From assembly GCF_024623785.1 (NCBI RefSeq), contig NZ_JANKBZ010000004.1, positions 1 through 64,000 of the forward strand: 64,000 nucleotides of DNA, given 5' to 3'. Made by a program: the position numbers and the translations under genes. The DNA comes from Archangium lipolyticum (GTDB lineage: Bacteria; Myxococcota; Myxococcia; Myxococcales; Myxococcaceae). A model generated the notes under the pieces. The model ran no database searches and had not been told where the DNA came from. It worked only from the letters and a program-made list of their open reading frames with translations. This document shows, one piece after another, positions 41,852 to 50,084 of this stretch. Positions within the stretch are counted from its first letter, which is position 1. The number at the start of each line of letters is the position of its first letter.

Positions 41852-43255
41852 GTGTTCACCATCACTGTCGGTCTCATTGGAAAGCGGACCACGACGACGG
41901 GGACCCTGGCTTCGCGGGAGATCGCCATCGGAAGAGATCCCAAGAACGACCTCGTCCTGGAGAGTGGAAGCGTCTCGCGCACCCACTGCCGGTTGGTGGC
42001 CATCGAGGGTGCCACCATCGTGCTGGACGAAGGCTCACGCAACGGCACCTGGCTCAACGGCCGGCCCGTCGCCCAACCCGCGGTCATGCATTTCGAGGAT
42101 GAATTGGTCATCGGACCCTACAAGCTGAAGGTGCAGTCACTCGTGGGCCGGGGCACGGCCGGTACGCTGGAGTTCGTGGCCAGCCGGCCGCAAGTGCCCG
42201 CCGACACGGACGGGTCCCCCTTCCCCCAGGAGCACACCATGGTGTTCGCGGGGCTGCCCTCCCTGGAGCACCGGCGTCAGGCCCTGCGCTGGCTCATGAG
42301 GGATGTGAACTCCCCCAACCCCCGGGTCATCGAGCTGCTGCGGGCCGCCCTGCAGGACCCGGACGCCGAGCTGCGGATGACGGCGGTGCTGGCGGCCGCG
42401 TGCGTGCGCGCCCGCGAGGTGCTGCCGGAGCTCCAGGCGTTGGATGTCTCCGCCCTGCTGGAGGAGGTCGATGAGCCTCGCGAGCGCCGCTTCTACGAGC
42501 AGCTCTGGCATGGGGTCATCCGGTACCTCCAGGAGCGCCGTCACCCAGGGGACTCCGTTCCCGGGAGGGATCCGCTCAACCCGCTGTGGCGCATGCTGGC
42601 CGGGGCCCTGGAGGTGACGGATGTCACGTCCTTGTTGCTGCACTCGCTCACCACGCCCCTCGAGCCGGGGACGAGGCCCGAGCAACTGCCGCCCGGAGTG
42701 GTGGAGCAGAACGGCCGCTACGTGCTGCGCCAGTCGGGGATGCCCTTGCGGTGGGTGGCGCCCGTCGACCACTGGGTCGGCGCCAATCCCGTGCGCCGGG
42801 TGCGCTCCGAGGGCTTCTTCGTGGCCCAGGTGCCCATCGACCGTCCTCTGGCGGCCTGGGTGGGTAAGCCTCTACCCATTCGTGCCGTGCCAGACTACGA
42901 GCAGGTGTGGCTCGGTTCCTACCAGGAGGCCGAGCGGCTGTGCGAGGCCCTCTCACGTATCGAGGGGGTGTCCATCCGGCTGCCCACCGCGGACGAGTGG
43001 GAGATGGCGGCCCGCGGGCCGGATGGGCGGCGCTACCCGTGGGGCAATCTGCCCCAGCAGGACTGGGAGAAACACGCCTCGCCCTGGGGTGTGGAGCACC
43101 TGGTGGGGGACGTGCCCGAATGGACGTTCGACCCGAGGACCTCCTCGCAGCTGCTGCGGGGGGGCGTGGAGGCCCGGACGTGGGTGCGGCACGTCGTGCA
43201 CCCGGACGAGGACGAGTTCGCCGCGGCGCTGCGGTTCGTCATTCCGGGCGTGTGA
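41852..43255 (+). CDS. FHA domain protein with C-terminal FGE-like domain
   Basis: 467 aa. GTG 41852 has AGGAG 5-6 nt upstream. The FHA domain is about 10-95 (IGRDPKNDLVLESGSVSRTH, SRNGTWLNGR). A helical HEAT-like segment follows (about 135-220), then a formylglycine-generating-enzyme/SUMF1-like domain (about 270-467; GFFVAQVPIDRP, RLPTADEWEMAARGPDGRRY, PWG). The FGE catalytic cysteine pair is not seen, so the domain may be a binding module. The promoter is sigma-54 type, facing an FHA activator; Ser/Thr phosphorylation probably links both proteins. Confidence 0.85.
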   Translation: MFTITVGLIGKRTTTTGTLASREIAIGRDPKNDLVLESGSVSRTHCRLVAIEGATIVLDEGSRNGTWLNGRPVAQPAVMHFEDELVIGPYKLKVQSLVGRGTAGTLEFVASRPQVPADTDGSPFPQEHTMVFAGLPSLEHRRQALRWLMRDVNSPNPRVIELLRAALQDPDAELRMTAVLAAACVRAREVLPELQALDVSALLEEVDEPRERRFYEQLWHGVIRYLQERRHPGDSVPGRDPLNPLWRMLAGALEVTDVTSLLLHSLTTPLEPGTRPEQLPPGVVEQNGRYVLRQSGMPLRWVAPVDHWVGANPVRRVRSEGFFVAQVPIDRPLAAWVGKPLPIRAVPDYEQVWLGSYQEAERLCEALSRIEGVSIRLPTADEWEMAARGPDGRRYPWGNLPQQDWEKHASPWGVEHLVGDVPEWTFDPRTSSQLLRGGVEARTWVRHVVHPDEDEFAAALRFVIPGV

Positions 43256-43281
43256 GCGGGGCCGGGGTGCCGCCCCGGCTC
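43254..43281. terminator. Hairpin between convergent genes
   Basis: GAGC-GGGGC pairs with GCCCC-G-GCTC across 43254-43281, overlapping both stop codons; no T-run on either side, so it may be a weak bidirectional terminator. Confidence 0.35.
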
Positions 43282-45484
43282 AAGGCGTCAGCTCCCGACC
43301 GCCGGGGCACAGGGCGAGCTTCCGGGCCTGCTCCCGTGCCTCGGGGTCCGCGGTGAGCCACTCGCGCACCGCGGCCACCCGCGTCCGCATTGCCGCGCTG
43401 TCCGCCGCGTACTGAAGCCGCTGCTGGTCATGCTCCGTCAGCGCCCAGCTCAACGGCGCCGCCTCGCTGAATTCGAAGATGGCCGTGGTGAAGAAGCACG
43501 GCTCGCCCACGTTCAGCTCGTCCTGCACCAGGCCCAGCAGCTCGTCGTTGCGGAACGACATGCTCGACTCGCGCGCCCGCAGCACCGCCTCCATCGGTGA
43601 CGTCAGCCCGCCCAGCACGTCCCCCCCGGCCTTCGCCTGCAACTTCGTCCGCCGGCCGTTGCCCAGGTGGTCGCGAATCTGGATGAGCACCACGCCCGAG
43701 GTGCACTCGCGCAGCCACTCGCGGTGGGCGTGCAGCCACATCGCCGACAGGTCCACCCCGTAGTTGTCGTAGTAGCCCGCGTCCACCACGCGCACCCGGG
43801 GCGAGGTGGGCAGCGCGCTCGCCGGGCTCACGTACGGAAAGGACGCGCTCATCCGTGCCGCCGCCGCCACGGAGAACGCCGGCTGCTTGCGGGGGAAGAG
43901 CTGGAAGAGCTGCACCCCCGACATCGACAGCCTCGCCTTCTGGCCCTCGCGCGGCTCGTCGCCGTTGCGCTCCACCACCAGCGTGCTCGCCTCCGACGAG
44001 GTCAGCGCGGACAGGTCCAGGTTGCTCACCAGCAACCGCCGTCCGTCCTCCACCAGCATCGGCGAGTACACCAGCGAGGGCAGCCAGCCCTCGGACTCGC
44101 CGCCGCGCAGCGACGCGAAGGAGCGCTCCAGCAGCCCCTCCGTGTGCTTCACCCAGGCGCGCTCCACCGCCCGCCCGCGGTTCTCTCCGAAGGGCAGCAT
44201 CAGCGCGATGGCCGCCGCCGAGAGGCTGTCACTCTCCATCATCGAGACGAGCGACACCCGGTCCGGCAGACCACCGCGCTCCAGCCCCGTCACCCACGTG
44301 CCCGCCCCCACCATCCCGCCCGAGGCTCCGGTGACGAGGCGCACGTAACGGTGGAAGCCCGGCACGCCCTCCTCGCCTCCCAGTTTCGAGAGCACGTGCG
44401 CCGTCCACACCGCCGCGCGGATGCCGCCTCCGCTCGTCGCCACCAGCGCGAGCCGGGGCTTCGGCCCGGGTGCGCACCGCATCACCGGCTGTCCCGACGC
44501 GGGCTGCGTCTCCCCCTGCGTGGGCCACGCCACACCCGGCGGAGGCTCGGCACGCATCCGCTCCAGCCAGGCGTTCAGCGCCTCGTCATCTCCCAGCAGC
44601 CCCGCGTCGCGGGGAGACGCGAGGCCCGTCTCCGCGTACGCGGGCGGCTCGGGCTGAGACAGCTCGTCGTAGAGCGACAGGTCCGAGCACCCCCTCATGC
44701 CGAACACCCCCACCACTCCCGCCAGGAGGAGCGCTCCCGAGTGCCGCACGGGGAAGAAGAAGTGGACGGCCCCATAGAGGGCACCGCAGAGGCCGATCGC
44801 CACGCAGATGACCACGGCCGGCGATACCCACCCCCGGTACCCCGTGAGCGCCACGTGCGCGGCCACGACCAGATAGCCCACGAGGAAGAACACCAGGAGC
44901 CCGGCCTGCAACACGTGCAGCACCACCACGGTGGTCGAGTGCCGGCGGAAGAACGTCGCTTCGAGCCTCCGCAGCCAGCGGTGGCGCTGCCGATCCGACG
45001 CGTACCAGTGCTGCAACCGCTCGGCGCCGCGCGTGAGCAGCAGCATCACCCCCAGCGCGGCCAGCACGCCGAAGAGGAAGGCGAAGTGCCGGTCGATGAG
45101 GCACGGCATGCAGAGCGCCACCAGCCACGCCGGATAGACGCCCGTGCGGAAGAGATACCAGCGGATGGTGGGCGGCACCCCGCCCGGCTTGCCCCTCCGG
45201 GGAGCCAGGGCCCATGGCTCGTCCGCGTCCAGCAGGTAGCCGATGAAGCACAGCTGCCCCAACAGCATCGCCGCCATGAAGGCCGCGACGAACGTCACCC
45301 GGGGCACGTCGTTCAGGAAGAGGCTCGGCAGTCCCAGCTCACTGAACGCGCCCCAGACGATGCACACCGGCACCGCCTGGAGGACGGGCAGCAACGGGCT
45401 GCGGACCAGCCACTCCCACAGCGGGCGCAGCGGCTGCACCGTCTCGCCTCGCCACCAGGACCGGACCCGTTCCAACCACTCCAT
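43280..45484 (-). CDS. Membrane-anchored patatin-like phospholipase
   Basis: 734 aa. The first 265 residues hold about seven membrane helices (e.g. FVAAFMAAMLLGQLCFIGYL, LLVFFLVGYLVVAAHVAL). The patatin domain follows: oxyanion loop SGGGIR (351-356), nucleophile elbow GASGG with Ser388, and Asp568 in VVDAGYYDNYG, where DAG takes the place of DGG/DGA. The catalytic Ser-Asp dyad is thus intact, implying lipid acyl hydrolysis at the inner membrane. It converges on the FHA-FGE gene; no operon partner is visible. Confidence 0.88.
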   Translation of the reverse strand: MEWLERVRSWWRGETVQPLRPLWEWLVRSPLLPVLQAVPVCIVWGAFSELGLPSLFLNDVPRVTFVAAFMAAMLLGQLCFIGYLLDADEPWALAPRRGKPGGVPPTIRWYLFRTGVYPAWLVALCMPCLIDRHFAFLFGVLAALGVMLLLTRGAERLQHWYASDRQRHRWLRRLEATFFRRHSTTVVVLHVLQAGLLVFFLVGYLVVAAHVALTGYRGWVSPAVVICVAIGLCGALYGAVHFFFPVRHSGALLLAGVVGVFGMRGCSDLSLYDELSQPEPPAYAETGLASPRDAGLLGDDEALNAWLERMRAEPPPGVAWPTQGETQPASGQPVMRCAPGPKPRLALVATSGGGIRAAVWTAHVLSKLGGEEGVPGFHRYVRLVTGASGGMVGAGTWVTGLERGGLPDRVSLVSMMESDSLSAAAIALMLPFGENRGRAVERAWVKHTEGLLERSFASLRGGESEGWLPSLVYSPMLVEDGRRLLVSNLDLSALTSSEASTLVVERNGDEPREGQKARLSMSGVQLFQLFPRKQPAFSVAAAARMSASFPYVSPASALPTSPRVRVVDAGYYDNYGVDLSAMWLHAHREWLRECTSGVVLIQIRDHLGNGRRTKLQAKAGGDVLGGLTSPMEAVLRARESSMSFRNDELLGLVQDELNVGEPCFFTTAIFEFSEAAPLSWALTEHDQQRLQYAADSAAMRTRVAAVREWLTADPEAREQARKLALCPGGRELTP

Positions 45485-45792
45485 GACCTGGAGCCTGCCT
45501 CAGAATGGATCATCTCCGGTAGGCGGGGACTCCCGACTGTTCACAGGCCGTGCAAGGGAGCGTACGCGGAGATCCAGCCGCGCGATCGGGACGAAGACGT
45601 ACTCCCCGATGCATCGGGCGTCATTCGTCGCCGTCGACGCGGACTTCCGCCAGGAGATACTCGCCTTCGGTCCTCAAGAGCTCCACCGCCATCCGTCGAA
45701 GTATCGCGCCGTCGAGGTCATGTATAAAGACGCGCCCGGTTGACCGGGAAACGCATAAGGAGAGCCGACGGAGCGGCGCTCTGTCGTCAGGA
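45485..45792. other. Intergenic region, 308 bp
   Basis: This divergent region lies between the patatin and bestrophin genes. It contains no gene I can support and no clear promoter hexamers; AGGA sits just before ATG 45793. Confidence 0.6.
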
Positions 45793-46740
45793 ATGATCAA
45801 GTACGATCCGCATCACTGGTGGCGGCACCTCCTCAACCTCCGCGGCGGCCTGCTCCAGGAGATCGTCGGGCGAATCGGAGTGTTCGCGCTCTGGTCCGCG
45901 GCGGTGACCTGGTACCACCTGAACGTCCACAAGATCGACGTGCCGGCCACTGGCCACACACTGGTCGGCACCGCGCTCAGCCTCCTGCTCGTGTTCCGCA
46001 CCAACTCCTCCTACGACCGGTTCTGGGAGGGACGGAAGCTGTGGGGAGGGGTTGTCAACGAGACGCGCAACCTCCTGCGCGCGGCGGCGATGAACATCCC
46101 CTCGCTCGAGCTGCTGCGCCGGCTGGCGGCATGGACGGCGGTGTACCCGTACGCGCTGACGCGGGTCCTCCGGGGCGGTGGCGAGCTCGGCCCCGCCGCG
46201 TCCCTGCTCCCTCCCGCGGAGATCGAGCGCGTGATGGCCGCGGGCAACGCCGGGGTCGCGGTGACGCTGCGCATGTCCGCGGTCCTCGCCGAGGCGAAAC
46301 AGCGCGGGCTCATCTCCGACATCATCCAGATGGAGATCGACCGCAACGTCCAGATGCTCGTCGGCTATCAAGGCGGGTGCGAGCGCATCGTCCGGACGCC
46401 GATGCCGTTCGCCTACATGCTTCACCTGCGACGGACGCTCATCCTCTTCATCCTCGGCCTGCCGTTCGCCCTCGTGGAGTCCTTCGGCTGGTCGACGGTG
46501 GTCGTCGTGGTCATCATCGCCTACACGTTCCTGGGCATCGAGGAGATCGGCGTGGAGATCGAGGATCCCTTCGGCACGGAGGAAAACGACCTTCCCCTCG
46601 AGGAGATCTCCGCGGGCATCGGCCGGACGCTCAACGAGGTGGTCCCCTGGATGAACCAATCCATCGAGAGTCCCGGGTTGAGCTATCCGGGAGCCTCGCT
46701 CACGAAGGGTCCCTCCAAGCCGGAGGAGCCACCCGCCTGA
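45793..46740 (+). CDS. Bestrophin-family chloride channel
   Basis: 315 aa. The family start is clear (WWRHLLNLRGGLLQEIVGRI), with VGTALSLLLVFRTNSSYDRF WEGR-type motif (FRTNSSYDRFWEGRKLWG), the four core helices and the C-terminal IAYTFLGIEEIGVEIEDPFG, EENDLPLE. Bacterial homologues (YneE/RFP-TM) form pentameric anion or cation channels in the inner membrane. ATG 45793 precedes the first conserved helix; AGGA is very close to it. It is monocistronic. Confidence 0.92.
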   Translation: MIKYDPHHWWRHLLNLRGGLLQEIVGRIGVFALWSAAVTWYHLNVHKIDVPATGHTLVGTALSLLLVFRTNSSYDRFWEGRKLWGGVVNETRNLLRAAAMNIPSLELLRRLAAWTAVYPYALTRVLRGGGELGPAASLLPPAEIERVMAAGNAGVAVTLRMSAVLAEAKQRGLISDIIQMEIDRNVQMLVGYQGGCERIVRTPMPFAYMLHLRRTLILFILGLPFALVESFGWSTVVVVVIIAYTFLGIEEIGVEIEDPFGTEENDLPLEEISAGIGRTLNEVVPWMNQSIESPGLSYPGASLTKGPSKPEEPPA

Positions 46741-46824
46741 GCCGCGGAAGAGTTCCGCATACAACCCTGGCCGCCAAAAGTGCTGTCGGGGCTCCGTGGA
46801 GGTCTCTACCGTCGCGCATTGCCC

Positions 46825-48294
46825 ATGCGCTCCGACCTCGTCCGTCCGGCCCTCTGTGCGCTGCTGCTCTCCACCGGCTGCTATCGCCTCACCGCGAGTG
46901 ACAAGACGCGGGAGGAGTTCAAGCCGCCCCGGCGCATCGATCCAGCCGCCATCGCGGTGCCAGCCGGCTACCGCATCGAGGCCATCGCCACCGGCTTCAC
47001 CTACCCCACCGGGGTGGCCTTCGATGAGAAGGGCATCCCCTACGTCATCGAGTCTGGCTACTCGTATGGCGAGGTCTTCACCGAGTCCCGCCTCCTGCGC
47101 ATCAACGCGGATGGCAGCTCCACCGTGGTGGCCACGGGCGAGCATCCGCCATGGACAGGCGTCGTCTTCCACCAGGGTGCCTTCTACGTCGCCGAGGGCG
47201 GTGAGAAGGGCGGTGGCCGCATCGTCCGCATCACCCCGGATGGGCACCTCACCCCGATCGTCTCCCACCTGCCCAGCCTGGGCGACCACCACACCAACGG
47301 GCCAGCCATCGGTCCGGATGGAGCGCTCTACTTCGGCGTGGGCACCGCGACGAACGCGGGCATCGTGGGGCCGGACAACGCGGACATGGGCTGGCTGCGC
47401 CGCGAGCCCCAGTTCCACGACATCCCCTGCCGGGACGTCACCCTCCGGGGCATCAACGTCACCAGCCCCAACCCCCTCACGCCCGAGCCGGACGACCAGG
47501 TCACCACTGGCGCCTTCGTCCCCTTCGGCACCGCCACGAAGCCGGACCAGGTCATCCGGGGCCGGGTGCCATGCTCGGGCGCCATCTTCCGGCTGGCCCC
47601 CGGCGCCACCTCGCCGGAGCTGGTGGCCTGGGGCTTCCGCAACCCGTACGGCTTGAGCTTCTCTCCAGAAGGCAGGCTGTACGTGACGGAGAATGGCCAC
47701 GACGTGCGCGGCAGCCGCCCCGTCTTCGGTGCCGCGGACTACCTCTGGGCGGTGGAGCCCGGGCGCTGGTACGGCTTCCCCGACTTCTCCGGCGGCCGTC
47801 CCCTCAACCAGGAGTGGTTCAAGCCGCCCGATCAGGAGCATCCGCCGCAGTTCCTCCTCGCCGAGCACCCGGGCCCACCGCCCCAACCGGTGGCCATGTT
47901 CGGCGTGCACTCGTCCTCGAACGGCTTCGACTTCTCGCGCGGCGGCGCCTTCGGCTACGCGGGGCAGGCCTTCGTCGCGCAGTTCGGTGACCAGTCCCCC
48001 GACACGGGCAAGGTGATGTCCCCCGTGGGCTACAAGGTGGTGCGGGTGGACGTGTCCACCGGCGTCATCCAGGACTTCGCCGCCAACGAGGACAAGGGCA
48101 GTGGCGGCCCGGCCACGCACCTGGGCACGGGCGGGCTCGAGCGCCCCATCGCCGCGCGCTTCAACCCGGACAACGACGCGCTCTACGTCGTGGACTTCGG
48201 GGTGATGACCGTCGACGACAAGGGCTTCCACCCCTACGAGAAGACGGGCGTGCTGTGGCGCATCACTCCCGCTCCGAAGAAGGAGGCTCCATGA
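46825..48294 (+). CDS. PQQ-type sugar dehydrogenase-like lipoprotein
   Basis: 489 aa. A lipoprotein signal (ALCALLLSTGC, Cys19) precedes a six-bladed beta propeller of the glucose/sorbosone dehydrogenase type: FTYPTGVAFDEKGIPYVIES, GWLRREPQFHD, WGFRNPYGLSFSPEGRLYVT, GHDVRGSRPVFGAADYLWAV. Such enzymes oxidise sugars or related alcohols in the periplasm using PQQ. The stop overlaps the cytochrome c gene (ATGA), which is the expected electron acceptor. PQQ binding is inferred from the family. Confidence 0.82.
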   Translation: MRSDLVRPALCALLLSTGCYRLTASDKTREEFKPPRRIDPAAIAVPAGYRIEAIATGFTYPTGVAFDEKGIPYVIESGYSYGEVFTESRLLRINADGSSTVVATGEHPPWTGVVFHQGAFYVAEGGEKGGGRIVRITPDGHLTPIVSHLPSLGDHHTNGPAIGPDGALYFGVGTATNAGIVGPDNADMGWLRREPQFHDIPCRDVTLRGINVTSPNPLTPEPDDQVTTGAFVPFGTATKPDQVIRGRVPCSGAIFRLAPGATSPELVAWGFRNPYGLSFSPEGRLYVTENGHDVRGSRPVFGAADYLWAVEPGRWYGFPDFSGGRPLNQEWFKPPDQEHPPQFLLAEHPGPPPQPVAMFGVHSSSNGFDFSRGGAFGYAGQAFVAQFGDQSPDTGKVMSPVGYKVVRVDVSTGVIQDFAANEDKGSGGPATHLGTGGLERPIAARFNPDNDALYVVDFGVMTVDDKGFHPYEKTGVLWRITPAPKKEAP

Positions 48295-48638
48295 GGGCCA
48301 TCGGCTGCCTGCTCGTCCTGACCGTGCTCGGAGCCCTGGTGGGCTGCGGACCGGCCCGCCGTGGGGTTCCCTTCGGCCCGCCCCTGCAACTCACCGAGCG
48401 GCAGAAGCAGGGACAGGTGCTCTTCATGCGCGAGTGCAACGGCTGCCACCCGGGCGCGGCGGGAGGCCTGGGGCCGGGGATCGCCAACAAGCCCCTGCCC
48501 GGCTTCGCCATGCGCACGCAGATCCGCGCGGGCGTCGGCTCCATGCCCGCCTTCACCGAGCAGATGCTCAGTGACGCGGAGGTGGACGCCATCGTGGACT
48601 ACCTCAACGCGCTCCAGGAGACCCCGGGTCCGCTGTGA
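48291..48638 (+). CDS. c-type cytochrome lipoprotein
   Basis: 115 aa. AAGGAGG lies 5 nt before ATG 48291. After a lipoprotein signal (GALVGC) comes one haem-binding site CNGCH with an axial Met in GVGSMPAF, and the usual C-terminal helix VDAIVDYLNAL. It most likely takes electrons from the dehydrogenase just upstream and passes them to the respiratory chain. Its 3' end overlaps the convergent HAD gene by 35 bp. Confidence 0.92.
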   Translation: MRAIGCLLVLTVLGALVGCGPARRGVPFGPPLQLTERQKQGQVLFMRECNGCHPGAAGGLGPGIANKPLPGFAMRTQIRAGVGSMPAFTEQMLSDAEVDAIVDYLNALQETPGPL

Positions 48639-49230
48639 ACCGCAGCAGCTCGCCCAGCCGCTCGATGCGGGCGTCCCCGTCCAGCCCGAGCCCCACGAAG
48701 CGCACGCCCGCCGCACCGGCCGCGCCCCGGTCGAAGCGCGAGTCGCCAACCATGAGCGCCGCCCCTGGCTCGACCCCCAGCCGGCCGAGCGCGTACAGCA
48801 CCAGGTCCGGCGCCGGCTTGGCGTTCACCACCAGGTCCGAGCACGCGAGCACGTCGAAGAAGTCGAGCAGGTTCGCGGCGCCCAGGAGCGCCCGGGCCAG
48901 CGGGGAGACGGAGTTGGTCACCACCGCGCGCCGCAGCCCTCGCGCGGCCAGCGTCTCCAGCAGCTCGCGCGCATCAGGATTCACCCACACCTCGCCGGCG
49001 TAGCGGGGCAGGTGCTCCACGTAGAAGGCATCCAGCTCGGCGGGGGTGCAGCGCAGACCGAAGACGCGCACGTCCTCGTCCGTGCCCTGCCCGAAGGTGG
49101 GCGCGAACTCCTCGCGCGTCACCGGACTGCCCCGGAAGCGACGTCCCGCGTCCTCCAACACCCGCAGCCACGCCTCCTCGCTGCGCACGAGGACTCCATC
49201 CATGTCGAACAGAACGGCGCTCGGTGTCAT
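48604..49230 (-). CDS. HAD-superfamily hydrolase
   Basis: 208 aa. Motif I is LFDMDGVL, motif II is VVTNSVS, Lys in NAKPAPDLV and motif IV is VGDSRFD, which is a complete HAD catalytic set with a subclass I cap (phosphoglycolate phosphatase/beta-phosphoglucomutase type). The start ATG shares a base with the thioredoxin stop (TGATG). The substrate cannot be fixed. It is the last gene of the FKBP-thioredoxin-HAD operon. Confidence 0.9.
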   Translation of the reverse strand: MTPSAVLFDMDGVLVRSEEAWLRVLEDAGRRFRGSPVTREEFAPTFGQGTDEDVRVFGLRCTPAELDAFYVEHLPRYAGEVWVNPDARELLETLAARGLRRAVVTNSVSPLARALLGAANLLDFFDVLACSDLVVNAKPAPDLVLYALGRLGVEPGAALMVGDSRFDRGAAGAAGVRFVGLGLDGDARIERLGELLRFTADPGSPGAR

Positions 49231-49610
49231 CAGGCCTGCGGCTCCTTGGCCTTCTTGCGCGCCTCGAGTTCCTTGCGGACCTCGTCCATGTCCAGCGCGC
49301 GCACCTTCCCGATGAGCTCCTCCAGCACCGGCCCGGGCAGCGCCCCGGCCTGCTCGAAGAGCAGGATGCCGTCGCGGAAGATCATCAACGTGGGGATGGA
49401 GCGGATCTGGAACATGCCGGACAGCTCCGGCTGCGCGTCCGTGTCGATCTTCCCGAAGGTGATGTCCTTGTGCGTCTCGGAGGCCTTCTCGTAGACGGGA
49501 GCGAAAGCGCGGCAGGGGCCGCACCACGTCGCCCACCAGTCGAGCATGACGATGCCCTGCTTGGACACCGTGGCCTCGAAATTCTCCTTGCTGATTTCCT
49601 GCGTGGCCAT
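49230..49610 (-). CDS. Thioredoxin-like protein
   Basis: 126 aa. The active site is WCGPC in the conserved DWWATWCGPCRAFAP setting, with the cis-proline loop SIPTLMIFRDG. An extra C-terminal helix of about 20 charged residues (DEVRKELEARKKAKE) goes beyond the normal thioredoxin end. It has no signal peptide, so it is a cytoplasmic dithiol-disulphide reductant. It starts 11 bp after the FKBP gene. Confidence 0.95.
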   Translation of the reverse strand: MATQEISKENFEATVSKQGIVMLDWWATWCGPCRAFAPVYEKASETHKDITFGKIDTDAQPELSGMFQIRSIPTLMIFRDGILLFEQAGALPGPVLEELIGKVRALDMDEVRKELEARKKAKEPQA

Positions 49611-49621
49611 GGCGTGCCTCC

Positions 49622-49945
49622 CTAACGGACCTGCAGCAGTTCCACTTCGAAGACGAGGGTGGAGTTGGGGGGAATCACGGGCGGAAAGCCGCGAGCGCCG
49701 TAGCCCAGCTCCGGGGGAATGGTGAGCTTGCGCAGGCCGCCGACCTTCATGCCCGCCACGCCCTGGTCCCAGCCCTGGATGACCTGGCCCGCGCCGAGCC
49801 GGAAGGTGAAGCCCTCGTTACGGTCGCGGCTGCTGTCGAACTTCGAGCCGTTGGTGAGGGTGCCCACGTAGTGCACCGTCACCGTCTTGCCCGGGGTCGC
49901 CTCGGCGCCCGTGCCCACCTTCAGGTCTTCCGACTTCAAGCTCAT
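49622..49945 (-). CDS. FKBP-type peptidyl-prolyl isomerase
   Basis: 107 aa, a single minimal FKBP domain. VTVHYVGTLTNGSKFDSSRD, QVIQGWDQGVAGMKVGG and IPPELGYGARG, IPPNSTLVFEVELL are the classic FK506-binding residues. No signal peptide. It catalyses proline isomerisation in the cytoplasm. First gene of an operon with thioredoxin and HAD genes. Confidence 0.96.
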   Translation of the reverse strand: MSLKSEDLKVGTGAEATPGKTVTVHYVGTLTNGSKFDSSRDRNEGFTFRLGAGQVIQGWDQGVAGMKVGGLRKLTIPPELGYGARGFPPVIPPNSTLVFEVELLQVR

Positions 49946-50009
49946 GAGCTCTCTCCCGTGAAAAGCCCCACATTAACGCGCCCGGTGTACGTGCGCTGCC
50001 CCTGGAGAG

Positions 50010-50053
50010 AAAAAAGCGCGGCGCGGTGCCTGTTCGCCAAGACACCGCGCCGC
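50010..50053 (-). terminator. Intrinsic terminator of the outer-membrane barrel gene
   Basis: A perfect 11-bp stem GCGGCGCGGTG (50018-50028) / CACCGCGCCGC (50043-50053) is followed on the minus strand, after two bases, by a run of six T. This is the strongest Rho-independent terminator in the window. Confidence 0.93.
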
Positions 50054-50084
50054 CAGATTGTCATGCCACCATCACATGCGGCGC

